Below, piece by piece: positions 10,902 to 22,400 of a DNA stretch of 64,000 nucleotides; positions within the stretch are counted from its first letter, which is position 1, and every line of letters begins with the position of its first letter. The stretch is from Leptoclinus maculatus. Taxonomy: Eukaryota > Chordata > Actinopteri > Perciformes > Stichaeidae. A program made the position numbers and the translations under genes. Under the pieces are notes generated by a model. The model did not search any database and was not told where the DNA came from. It was given only the letters and a program-made list of their open reading frames with translations. The DNA lies in assembly GCA_032191485.1 (NCBI GenBank), contig JAVDOI010000044.1:512001-576000 (forward strand), given 5' to 3'.

Positions 10902-13900
10902 ATGTCTGCTGCAAGGTAAAGAGTTTAAATCTTTGAGCTACTTTTGCAGACAAAAAGACAGAAAAGCCTATAGGAACAGCAAAGTGTCAAATAAATGTGT
11001 ATGTGTATTATTAGGAGACATATCTGTGAATGCCTGAAACCCCCAAAGGCCACACAATAGGTGTTTTTTTTAAGTGTTGCATGAATGTAGAAAAGTAATG
11101 TTGCATGTAGTGAAAGTATCACCTCTTAGCTTTTAGTATGTCATCAATCACTGTAAAATCATTTCACTGTTCAAAATTGATTATTGTAACTTATTGTGCT
11201 CAAACTAATATGTAGAATATTGTTTAAAATGAAGTTGTCTGAAAACAGGAAGTCATTAAACACATTGATAAACGATTTGTGCTCTGGTAAGTATTCTTTC
11301 CTCTTCCATCCGATAATCTCACGACCCCTCAGATGTATAAGTGGGCCTTTTTATTCACTAATAAATACATACATACATACTTATTGTGTTATATAATTTA
11401 TGGTGAATCCAGTATTCTCCCTTTTGCTTTTTTTGTTTGTAGTTTACTTTGTTGAAGTTGTGTGTGTCTGTCTCTTTATAGTCATTTTGTAGTTTTGTTG
11501 TCTTTTTGCATTTTCTGTAGTTGTTTGTCTCTTTTGCTGCTGTTTATTTTGTCTCTGTGTCTCTTTTGTAGTCGTTCTGTTCTCTTTATAGTTGTTTTAT
11601 TGTCTTTTTGGATCTCTGTGGTTGTTTTTTTGTCCGTCTCTTCTTAGTCATTGTGTGTGCTTTTTGTGTAGTTTTTGTCTCTTTGTAGCTGTTTTGTGTC
11701 TCTGAATCTCTTTGTAGTTATTTAGTGTCTCTTTGAGTTCATTTAGTGTCTCTTTGTAGTTGTTTGATGTCTCTTTCAGTGATGTTGTGCGGGTGAAGCA
11801 ACTCTCAGTGCTGCTGTCGGTTCAAACACTGCAGCTCAACTTCAGTATTTAGTTCACTCTGGAGATAAAGAGTGGCTGTCTGACTCCTGTCCAAAGCTTC
11901 CTGCAGCTCCACAGCAAGAGTTTAGTTTGAATTTGTTTTGAACTTTCACAAACTGGAAGATGTTTTGTGTTTCAGAAAGGAACTTCAGGAGGCCTTGTGC
12001 TGCTACATCGGAGATACCCTCATCTACATCGACACAGTGAGAGAATTCTGTGAGAGGAGCCAAAAATGGATTCTTAGAAGGGAGACAGAGTTGCACATGA
12101 TGATGGACATCAAAGACAGGGCTGATAGCATCGACCTAAGCATCGACCATGTCACCCAGTCAGAGAACAGATTTAAGGCCTTTTTTGAATACATGACGAG
12201 CAAGGCAACCCAGGTGACTGCAGACAGCAGGCGTGCAGAGCTGGAGAGGGAGCTGGCTGCTGTGCTGAAGGACACTCTGGGAGGTCTGCAGAAGCTCGAC
12301 TGCTTCCTGGATGCAGTGGAGAATCTGGCGGTCACCTCAGTCCATGTGTTCACGATGGAGAACCCGGTGTTACATCTGCCAGAAGGGATCAGCCCTGAAG
12401 ATGTTCAGCTTGTCATCACTGCTGCACAGATAATCTGCCCTCTCCTCCTCGAGTTTAAAAGTGATACAAGTGTCTTCTTCCTCCCCAAACTTCAGAATGT
12501 GGAAGTGCTGTCATTTCAGCTGAATGAATACATTAAGACCACCCAGAAAATCTGTGGGACGTTAGAGAAAAGGTAAAGAGACATTTCAAAATAATATGCA
12601 CATTTTGCAAAATATACATCTGTTAGAAATAATTAATGTTTGTCTTGTACAGATCCCTCTGTGACTTTTGCATGGAGATGAACGACGAAACCCTGGTGGA
12701 CCTTGATGGGGATTTGTCTGAAGATGACGTACAAATGATGCTTTGTCACATTAATGAGCTTGATGAAATCAGGTAAGTGTTAACCATGTATGGTTCTTTT
12801 TTCCCCACATGTGTGATGATTGAGTGACGTAAATGCATACTGCAGAAAAAAATATACGGTACAAAATTATTTTCTTCTTTACTTGTTTACGTTCCTACTC
12901 TGCGTGAATGTTTGATTATCTCCAAGAATTTCATTTAGATATTCATTGTCTCCAGAGGATGAATCATAATGACTATGATGATCCTCTGACTTTTCCTTTA
13001 GAGCCCCGTAAGGTCCAAATTTATCAATTCATTTTTTCCAATAGGTTTGTTTATGACCAAATTACTGCAAAACTAATGACATTCCCATCAACGTCAGCTA
13101 TACGTTGTGTTTAGCGCTCATTAGCAAATGTTAGCATGCTATCATGCTTATACCTAACAAACCATAGAAATAGAGCAGCAGTAGAATAGACATTTAATTG
13201 TTTCCTGTGGTAATTGGACAAGTACAAGAGAACATTGTTATGGTGAGAACACAAGTCAGTAAATTGTTGTCGCAGCTTGCTTGGAAGAGATAGGATGCAG
13301 CTCCGGAGACGGATGGCTCGCTTGCTAGTTAGCGAAGTAGGTTAGCTTGTCCTTCTCTAGCATGGGGTGGAAGCACTGTTGGACCCAGCTCTGCCGCTGG
13401 CCACTAGCCTGCTTTTCAGCTCATTTTCTATGAAAAGTGTCTCATTGTAGCATGGTGGAATTAGCTAATTAACTAACTAGCTTTCCGCTAGTTAGCTTGC
13501 TAATTCCACTATGCTTTAATACTACACTGGTTACAGAAAATGAGCTGAACAAAGTTGTAGCGGTAGCAGTGTGCTTTCCAACGCCGAGACAAGAGTGTGT
13601 GGATGAAGAATTAAGTTGTTAAATTATACTCATTTACTCTCTACACTTCATAACGTTGCTATTTCACTGCTAAGTCAGTTTAGTTAATACGGAAGTATAG
13701 CCTGCTACAACTGTCTCAATGGCAACGGTGCACATAAACATGGCCGCCACTCTGACTGTCCAGTTGCGTTCATTTGAATGGGAATGTCCGTTCTACTCCT
13801 ATTTTATTTCTACGTGGCAAACCTTCGAGGCTACCTAGCTACCTAGCTAGCATCAACATAGTCATTGTGAGAATGGTAGCTTGCTGACGTTCGCGTTCAG

Positions 13901-15495
13901 CGCATTTAAGTTATTTATTCAACTCAAAATATTTATTGTCATATGCACAACAATGCAAAGAAGCAGTGGTTGGCAATGGAAATCTAAAATGGCAGGCTTC
14001 CTCCAACAGAGCTAATACAAATATGCATTCAAAGAAAATGATCCAAATAAGAAATTAAAACAAGAAAAAGATAAAGTCAAATAGGAGCTTGAGAAAAGAG
14101 CAGCTTTACTGTAGACTCAATTTACTGCAACTAAAGAAAATTGGAGACAAAATGGTTATAATTCATCACTTAAATGACAAAGAACTGATTTTCCATGATT
14201 TATATCAGGACTCTCAAATTAAAGAATAGTTGGGTTATGGTTCTGGTCCAGCAGGAGTTAACGCCTCATTATAATTTGTCATTTATTTCATGAGATTGTA
14301 GCCACTTCTTATTTCTTTATGTTGATTATTGTCGCCTCGTAATGTTTGTTCCAAAAAGAACCAGATCCTAAATCCAATTTTTTTTCACACTGAATTATAG
14401 ATTAACTTACTTTTTGAGATATGTCATCTTATTTAGTCTTTCTTGATTTCTTCTTTTCTCTTCATCAGAATGAACCAGAACTTCCGGACGGTGTTTTTGT
14501 TTCAGGGGGAACATTCAGGCTTCATCAGGGAGTTCAAAAAGCGACATCCCAGGATGCTGCAGTCTCTAAAAGACCTGGAGGAGAATGCTGTTCAGCTAGA
14601 CAATATGAATTTGGGGGCAAAGATCTCCAGTGTGGCAGGCAGCTCAGTGGGGGCAGTTGGAGGTGTGCTTTCCATTATTGGTTTGGCATTAATTCCTGTA
14701 ACAGCTGGAGTGTCTCTAGCTCTGACAATGACTGGGGTGGGGATGGGAATTACCAGCGGAGTCAACAGTGCGGTCACCACTGCCACAGAGATTGGTGTAA
14801 ACCATAAACATCAGAAGAAAGCCAGTGAGATCTTCCAGAGCTTCATGGAGGATGTGCAGAGTCTCCAGGATTGTCTGGAAGACATCACCAAAAGGGAAAC
14901 AAACCCGATAGATGTGGCTCTGGGAGTAGGCAAGGTGTTTTGTAAAGCTGGTGCTATTGGAAACAGTATTGATTCACTTGTTGATGCTTCTTCAGCTATT
15001 AAGATGTTAAAGAGTGAAGAGCTGGCTGTAAGTGCTGGCAAAGTGGCCGTGCAGGAAGGGAAAGCGTTGCGTAACGTGCCCAGGGTGGTGGCAGATATCC
15101 CCGATATTGGTCAGGCAGCTGTCAAAGGGCCTCTTGCCCTCTCCAATTCAGCCAGGGCCGGTCTCATTGGGCTTAATGCTCTCTTCATTGGCATGGATGT
15201 CTTCTTCATCTGTAAAGACAGCATCAGTCTGGCCAAAGGCAGCGAGGCCGAAGTCTCACAGTTCATCAGAGCCAGAGCCACACTTTGGTGCTCAGAGATG
15301 GACTCATGGCAGAAGATCTATGACTTCCTGTGCAAAGGTCTGCTGACATCAGAGGAAATTAAAGCTGTCCTGGAGACGCCATTTTATCCAGAGAGGGAAA
15401 TGAAGAAACGCAGAGAAACAGGAATGAAAATTCCATTTGATGAAGTGGATGAAAAAGAAGAAATAGATGAGAAACAGTGGTGTGTAATACAGTAG
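10902..15495 (+). CDS. apol: Apolipoprotein-L-like protein, array copy 2 (longest, CaaX-ended)
   Basis: Exons 10902-10915, 11976-12572, 12653-12772 and 14469-15495 give 585 aa with perfect phase. The 14-nt first exon encodes MSAA plus AG, completed by the A after the strong acceptor tgtgtttcag, giving MSAARKELQEALCC. Residues 5-243 form a charged, mainly helical N-terminal module. Residues about 293-355 are the glycine-rich ApoL hairpin (GAKISSVAGSSVGAVGG, then IPVTAGVSLALTMTG), which in the family inserts in membranes. A second hydrophobic part (GLNALFIGMDVFFICKDS) and RARATLWCSEMDSWQKI are also ApoL-typical. A lysine/glutamate-rich tail ends in CVIQ, a canonical CaaX box that would predict farnesylation. 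An upstream ISRE predicts interferon control. It is the only copy with all of these features and is probably functional. I cannot name the mammalian APOL orthologue. Confidence 0.9.
11440..11780 (+). repeat. Degenerate 'tctctttgtag' minisatellite, intron 1 of copy 2
   Basis: Imperfect repeats of 'tgtctctttgtagttgttt' and variants, the same family and intron position as in copies 1 and 3. It lacks the SINE-like insertion seen in copy 1. Confidence 0.7.
12905..13915 (+). repeat. Dispersed 'gttagcatgct' fish repeat split by a foldback element
   Basis: The outer parts (12905-13150 and 13845-13915) contain 'ccagaggatgaatcataatg', 'tgcaaaactaatgacattcc' and 'gcaaatgttagcatgct', phrases of a repeat abundant in percomorph fish. 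Related pieces lie at 39775-40000 and 48250-48460. The middle is the foldback element at 13150-13825. Confidence 0.7.
13150..13825. mobile_element. Foldback MITE in intron 3 of ApoL copy 2
   Basis: Two arms of about 335 bp are reverse complements of one another around a centre at about 13484 (tttcc). The inner arms match best: AGCATGGTGGAATTAGC faces GCTAATTCCACTATGCT. The outer ends also pair ('ccatagaaatagagcag' with the complement of 'attttatttctacgtgg'). No coding capacity is seen. It is also in copy 3 but not in copy 1. Confidence 0.75.
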
Positions 15496-15887
15496 TGCTC
15501 AGTGAACAGAGACGATTACCAACTTCAAATTCATCTTCCAGCTCACTGCATCAAACATCATCAAAATGTATCTTTGAGGAATTCTTAATTAGCTGTATAT
15601 ACTTCTCATGACATAAACCAAATTATTGAATTCATTAACCTTTTGCTAAACCTGTAAAAAGAATTGACGCATTATTGTGTTATTTAGCACTTTACCTGAT
15701 GATACATATAATTACTATTTTAATTCTAGAGTTGCAATTACTGTAAAATGAAAGCAAAAATATTATGCAAATACAATTCTGTACATTCCTTATGCTCTTC
15801 TTTATTATGAATGTATAATTCAATCTGCGCATTTTTCTTGCATACATATATAAATAAGAATTTCAAAGTTTTTCTGTTAATATAAAA
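15496..15887. other. 3' flank of ApoL copy 2
   Basis: This A/T-rich probable 3' UTR is unlike the 3' flank shared by copies 1 and 3 after about the first 40 bp. No gene was seen. Confidence 0.5.
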
Positions 15888-15922
15888 ACTTGGTCAGATG
15901 TAACAGACACATCTGACCAAGT
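15888..15922 (+). repeat. Perfect 14-bp hairpin downstream of ApoL copy 2
   Basis: ACTTGGTCAGATGT at 15888-15901 pairs perfectly with ACATCTGACCAAGT at 15909-15922 across a 7-nt loop. It lies about 400 bp after the stop codon and could be within the 3' UTR. No T-run or known RNA family was recognised. Confidence 0.6.
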
Positions 15923-17597
15923 ATCCCTCCACGTGCCAGCATTCTTTATCAATCAATTACTTAATAATATCATATACTATTACTACTATAGTGTGTTGTT
16001 ATAGCAGATGGTTTATTACTCTACAGCTAAACTAAGTGCTGACTTGGCTGCTAATCATCACACCATTGGTTCTCTTTGTTTGAGACGACACTGCAGTATT
16101 AAAGTAATTTAAGTGCAACACTGGTCATGGATACTACAGGTTTATCACTTGTCTTGTGATTTTTACTTAAATTGGTTAATTCTGTTATTATGTATGTCCT
16201 TGTGCTGCAGCAACGTCACAATACAGACTTGATAAATAACGCGTTTAAATGAAAAATGCCTTGAAGTATTCTCTAGTATGTCTAACATGAACCATTATAA
16301 GGCTTCTCTTGATCCTGTCGGTCCCTCCCGGTGGCCTTTATGAGGTGCGACTGGAGCTTCCTGATGCTGTGGATAACACAGACACTGACCTTGACACAGA
16401 TGTTGAACTAAGAAGAGTGAAGAAGAAATGTAAGTTGTTTCAGTATGTTATCAGGAAGTTGATGCAGAATGATGTCTAGTATATTGCTGATGTCAGCAGC
16501 TTTCAAACCTTGACTGGTGTTTTCACTGGACTCAGTGGGAGAAGTGAAGAATCCACTCTGCAGCTCTCTGGTTGTTCTCTGCAGAGTTCTGCTGCTAAAT
16601 ACAAAACTATTTGAAGCGTTTGGATGATGAGCGGACGCTAATGGCTCTGAATTTGGTTATCGATGATGCCGATGGACATTACTTTAACACAGTCTACATG
16701 AGAGAGATTTTTTATTTTGGTATTTCCTGCTGCTAACTGTTGTATATTGTTTGTAAGGGACCAAACTTTTTTGGTATGATTCCATTTAATCATCTTACAA
16801 GTCAATTTGGAATTGCATCCTTTTTTTGCATTCAATGTTTATATTCTAAATGTACTGGAGTAATATGTTTGTCTTCGCTGCAAAGTTCAAAATTGTTTGT
16901 GTCTGTGCTGCACGACTTCCACCACCAGGTAGCGCCTTTAGGTAAATCTAGTCTACTTTGAGTCAGTAGCAGAAGTAGAACAAATACTTTTCTGTGTTTA
17001 TTCATTGCAGTTTGTAGTCGTAAGTTCAGCAGCTGAGAAAACATACTGGAGAACTATTGTGAATTAGTGTTTTATTGGAAGATGAGAGTCCCAAAATAGA
17101 AATATGCAGCAACAGTAATCCGACATTCTCGGATTATAAATCTCTAATGCAGTTATCAGATGAAACTTTGACACAGACCAAAGTTTCATTCAAGGCAGTT
17201 ATGTTTGTAGAAATAAACAATCACTACATAAGCCATTCCAGCTCTTCTATGCACAGTAGCAGGTTACTTTTGACTGTTTATTTGCCCTTTTTGTTTGCAG
17301 GATAATTGTACAGTGAGAACTCACGTTCTGCTTTTACTTTTTTAAATTTCCTTTTGGTCAATGCACTTTTTTTAAAAATTAGATAATTTTTCAGTGGTTT
17401 GCTAATGCAACTAGAGGTTGGAAGTTGCACTTGAGTTGTTATTATGTGCAAATGTCAACCTTTAGTTTTGTTATTCGAGCAGGTATGTGTTTAAATACCA
17501 GGATGGTATTAAGTCTTTTCTCGCGGCCTTGCATAACAAGTATGTGCCAACATGCACACCCACATACTCGTACTTAATGGTCAAGATAGATGAGCCG
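15923..17597. other. Spacer between ApoL copies 2 and 3
   Basis: No clear gene. A stretch at 16291-16437 has an open frame of about 47 codons rich in acidic residues (LYEVRLELPDAVDNTDTDLD) that ends in a possible donor, aaatg|gtaag-like. It matches nothing I recognise and could be an exon remnant or chance. The rest is A/T-rich. Confidence 0.4.
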
Positions 17598-19248
17598 ATA
17601 TCTGCGTTCAGGTCTGTAGCCATGAATGAAGAATGTTCTTTACAGCCTATCTTTATGAAATTAAATGGATGATTGATTGAATGATTGAGCAACTGTGGGA
17701 CTTCCTCATACAGACAGACAAACAAAGAAATACTGAGAAACCAAAAAGATATTAGATAAAAAATACAGAACAGAAAATGAAAGTAGTGAAAGATGTATCC
17801 GCCCCACCTTATCACAACATCAAGAAGAAGAGCTTCTCACAACATGAGAGACATACCAGAGGACTAAAGATGATAAAAGTGATCTCAGAGTTCATCTCTG
17901 TAGCGTTCATTAAATGCTGTTACACATGTTTGTTATTCTGTGCGTTCAAGCAATTTCCTGATGGCAGTCCTGCAATATTTTACAAGCTTTTTAAAAACCC
18001 ACTGTAAAGTTTTAGGAACAATAAACCAGTTTGACTTCTTGTTTTCAAGTAAACACAATATTCTGTTGGTGTAAATGTAGATTACATTTGTATCCCTGTA
18101 CAGCTTTAAGAGTTGATTGAAGTTTCTGCCACTAAAACTAATATTTAAAGCTGTTGTTGCTCTTCATAAATCAAATAAAAGAATCATTTTTGCAGGAATG
18201 TGAGTAAATGCACACAATGTAAACCAGTGATAGTCATTGAATTTCAATTTTGGGTCAAAGGCCTTTTCACTAGTTCCTACCCTCCTACTTCCGGCGTCTT
18301 TGCTCAGTCTATCATCTTCGAACTCAGCATTCATTTTGATCTCAGTCACATTGCCATGATGACACACACAGAAAACAATACCAGCGTCTTCTTCGTGGCT
18401 GGATGATGACTCGAGACCACCTTTTACTTCTTTTGGAAGTTAAATATTTTGAATGTACATAGTGTCTTTTATAGAATCTGTCATCATATTTACTATGATT
18501 ACTTGGTATGGTAACCTGAACATCAGGCACAAAAAACACCTAAGCTTGTGAAGGTGGCTGGCAAAGTCATCTTTAACCAGCAGGTTCTCTGCGAGGCCAG
18601 GTCTATGTTAGACTGCACAAACCACCCACTCCTTTTAATTTGAGACTCTTCCCAGGCCGCAGATTCAGAGTACCCTATGAGTCAAAACTCCTTTGTTATT
18701 GCACATGTGACGCACACAAAATGTATGGTCACATTTTTATTTGATGAATATTTGATTCATGATATTTGAACGAATTTCTGTGATTTGCCAATCATAATAA
18801 AACTTCCTTTAGAAGTGTATTTCTATCTATGCCCAGTAGGTGGCAGTGCAGCGCTGTGGTTCTGCCTCGCGACCCGAGACTTGTATGTGCGCGTTCAGTG
18901 TCTTCTCATAGCTTGAGGAGACACTGAATCAAGAAGCCACACGTTTAACTGTCTTATTTCCAGTTTTTCTCAGGCATAAATCTGTCATGAGGCTCATTCA
19001 TGCTGGGACTTGTAACACACAGGCAACGAATTTGAGAGATGTTTGTGTTGTGGTATTGTGTATTATTGTTTTCTGTATTTTGTATGTACAGGAACATTTT
19101 TTGTACTTTTTGTTTTTGTTCTGTGCTTTTGTTAATTATCTGCAAATCAAGTTTTGGTTATAAAAATAGGCTCGTTCAGATGAATTGCACCTCGCCTGGA
19201 AAGTGTACGAGAGCAGACGGCAACAGCACGGGGCGTTACAAAAACTAA
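17598..19248 (+). repeat. Segmental duplication upstream of ApoL copy 3
   Basis: Right-hand partner of 1590-2888. It contains about 320 bp extra at 18705-19025, which holds a perfect CTCF-core-like word CCAGTAGGTGGCAG (18833-18846) and a 13-bp hairpin with one wobble (18896-18908 with 18914-18926). A TATA-like 'ggttataaaaata' lies near 19156 and also near 2805 in the left-hand copy. Confidence 0.85.
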
Positions 19249-19266
19249 CCGCACTGACGTGGAGAA

Positions 19267-19280
19267 AGGAAGACGAAACG
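19267..19280 (+). promoter_or_regulatory. Mutated ISRE-like site upstream of ApoL copy 3
   Basis: AGGAAGACGAAACG lies at nearly the same distance from the ATG (132 bp) as the perfect ISRE of copy 2. It differs at two consensus positions (GAAA to GAAG, and the final T to G). One GAAAC half-site remains. Interferon response may be weaker or lost. Confidence 0.5.
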
Positions 19281-19411
19281 TCAGCTGCTGTTTTAGCAGA
19301 TTCAGTCAACAGATGAGTTGGTGGTCTCTAGTCAAGTAAAAGATCTGTTTATATTTTAACCACGCAGGTAATAAAATGAAGACTTGAAGACGACATACCA
19401 AGAAGAGAAAC

Positions 19412-22400
19412 ATGTCTGCTGCAAGGTAAAGAGTTTAAATCTTTGAGCTACTTTTGCAGAGAAAAAGACAGAAAAGCCTAGGAACAGCAAAGTGTCAAAT
19501 AAATGTATATGTGTATTATTAGGAGACATATCTGTGAATGCCTGAAACCCCCAAATGCCACACAATAGGTTATAAAGATGTTAAATACATTTGAGTGTTT
19601 TTTCATTTTTTTTATTTTTAGTGTTGCATGTAGAAAAGTAATGTTGCATGTAGTGAAATGATCACCTCTTAACTTTTAGTATGTCATCAATCACTGTAAA
19701 ATCATTTAAACGATTTGTGCTCTGGTAAGTATTCTTTCCTCTTCCATCCAATCATCTCACGACCCCTCAGATGTATAAGTGGGCCTTTTTATTCACTAAT
19801 AAATACATACATACATACTTATTGTGTTATATAGTTTATGGTATTCTCCCTTTTGCCTTTTTTGTTTGTAGTTTACTTTGTTGAAGTTGTGTGTGTCTGT
19901 GTCTCTTTATAGTCATTTTGTAGTTTTGTTGTCTTTTTGCATTTTCTGTAGTTGTTTTTCTCTTTTGCTGCTGTTTATTTTGTCTCTGTCTCTTTTGTAG
20001 TCGTTCTGTTCTCTTTGTAGTTGTTTTATTGTCTTTTTGCATCTTTGGTTGTTTTTTGTCCGTCTCTTCTTAGTCATTGTGTGTGCTTTTTGTGTAGTTT
20101 TTGTCTCTCTTCTAGCTGTTTTGTGTCTCTGAATCTCTTTGTAGTTATTTAGTGTCTCTTTGAGTTCATTTAGTGTCTCTTTGTAGTTGTTTGATGTCTC
20201 TTTCAGTGATGTTGTGCGGGTGAAGCAACTCTCAGTGCTGCTGTCGGTTCAAACACTGCAGCTCAACTTCAGTATTTAGTTCACTCTGGAGATAAAGAGT
20301 GGCTGTCTGACTCCTGTCCAAAGCTTCCTGCAGCTCCACAGCAAGAGTTTAGTTTGAATTTGTTTTGAACTTTCATAAACTGGAAGATGTTTTGTGTTTC
20401 AGAAAGGAACTTCAGGAGGCCTTGTGCTGCTACATCGGAGATACCCTCATCTACATCGACACAGTGAGAGAATTCTGTGAGAGGAGCCAAGAATGGATGC
20501 TTGAGAGGGAGAAAGAGCTGGAGATGATGATGGACATCAAAGACAGGGCTGATAGCATCGACCTAAGCATCGACCATGTCACCCAGTCAGAGAACAGATT
20601 TAAGGCCTTTTTTGAATACATGACGAGCAAGGCAACCCAGGTGACTGCAGACAGCAGGCGTGCAGAGCTGGAGAGGGAGCTGGCTGCTGTGCTGAAGGAC
20701 ACTCTGGGAGGTCTGGAGAAGTTCGACTGCTTCCTGGATGCAGTGGAGAATCTGGCGGTCACCTCAGTCCATGTGTTCACGATGGAGAACCCGGTGTTAC
20801 ATCTGCCAGAAGGGATCAGCCCTGAAGATGTTCAGCTTGTCATCACTGCTGCACAGATAATCTGCCCTCTCCTCCTCGAGTTTAAAAGTGATACAAGTGT
20901 CTTCTTCCTCCCCAAACTTCAGAATGTGGAAGTGCTGTCATTTCAGCTGAACGAATACATTAAGACCACCCAGAAAATCTGTGGGACGTTAGAGAAAAGG
21001 TAAAGAGACATTTCAAAATAATATGCACATTTTGCAAAATATACATCTGTTAGAAATAATTAATGTTTGTCTTGTACAGAACCCTCAGTGACTTTTGCAT
21101 GGAGATGAACGACGAAACCCTGGTGGACCTTGATGGGGATTTGTCTGAAGATGACGTACAAATGATGCTTTGTCACATTAATGAGCTTGATGAAATCAGG
21201 TAAGTGTTAACCATGTATGGTTCTTTTTTACGTTCCTACTCTGCGTGAATGTTTGATTATCTCCAAGAATTTCATTTAGATATTCATTGTCTCCAGAGGA
21301 TGAATCATAATGACTATGATGATCCTCTGACTTTTCCTTTAGAGCCCCGTAAGGTCCAAATTAATCAATTCAATTTTTTGCAATAGTTTATGACCAAATT
21401 ACTGCAAAACTAATGACATTCCCATCAACGTCAGCTATACGTTGTGTTTAGCGCTCATTAGCAAATGTTAGCATGCTATCATGCTTACCTAACAAACCAT
21501 AGAAATAGAGCAGCATTAGAATAGACATTTAATTGTTTCCTGTGGTAATTGGACAAGTACAAGAGAACATTGTTATGGTGAGAACACAAGTCAGTAAATT
21601 GTTGTCGCAGCTTGCCGGGAGGAGATAGGATGCAGCTCCGGAGACGGATGGCTGGCTTGCTAGTTAGCTAGGTAGGTTAGCTTGTCCTTCTCTAGCATGG
21701 GGCGGAAGCACTGTTGGACCCAGCTCTGCCGCTGGCCACTAGCCCGCTTTTCAGCTCATTTTCTATGAAAAGTGTCTCATTGTAGCATGGTGGAATTAGC
21801 TAATTAACTAACTAGCTTTCCGCTAGTTAGCTTGCTAATTCCACTATGCTTTAATACTACACTGGTTACAGAAAATGAGCTGAACAAAGTTGTAGCGGTA
21901 GCAGTGTGCTTTCCAACGCCGAGACAAGAGTGTGTGGATGATGAATTAAGTTGTTAAATTATACTCATTTACTCTCTACACTTCATAACGTTGCTATTTG
22001 ACTGCTAAGTCAGTTTAGTTAATACGGAAGTAAGCCTGCTACAACTGTCTCAATGGCAACGGTGCACATAAACATGGCCACCACTCTGACTGTCCAGTTA
22101 CGTTAATTTGAATGGGAATGTCCGTTCTACTCCTATTTTATTTCTACGTGGCAAACCTTCGAGGCTACCTAGCTACCTAGCTAGCATCAACATAGTCATT
22201 GTGAGAATGGTAGCTTGCTGACATTCGCGTTCAGCGCATTTAAGTTATTTCTTCAACTCAAAATATTTATTGTCATATGCACAACAATACAAAATAGCAG
22301 TGGTTGGCAATGGAAATCTAAAATGGCAGGCTTCCTCCAACAGAGCTAATACAAATATGCATTCAAAGAAAATGATCCAAATAAGAAATTATAACAAGAA

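Noticed and set aside
11251..11287. Possible extra ApoL exon ending gctctg|gtaagt (also at 2889 and 19708)
   Set aside because: Despite a fine donor, including it breaks the reading phase between MSAAR and KELQEAL or creates a stop. The paralogous site in copy 3 has lost most of it.
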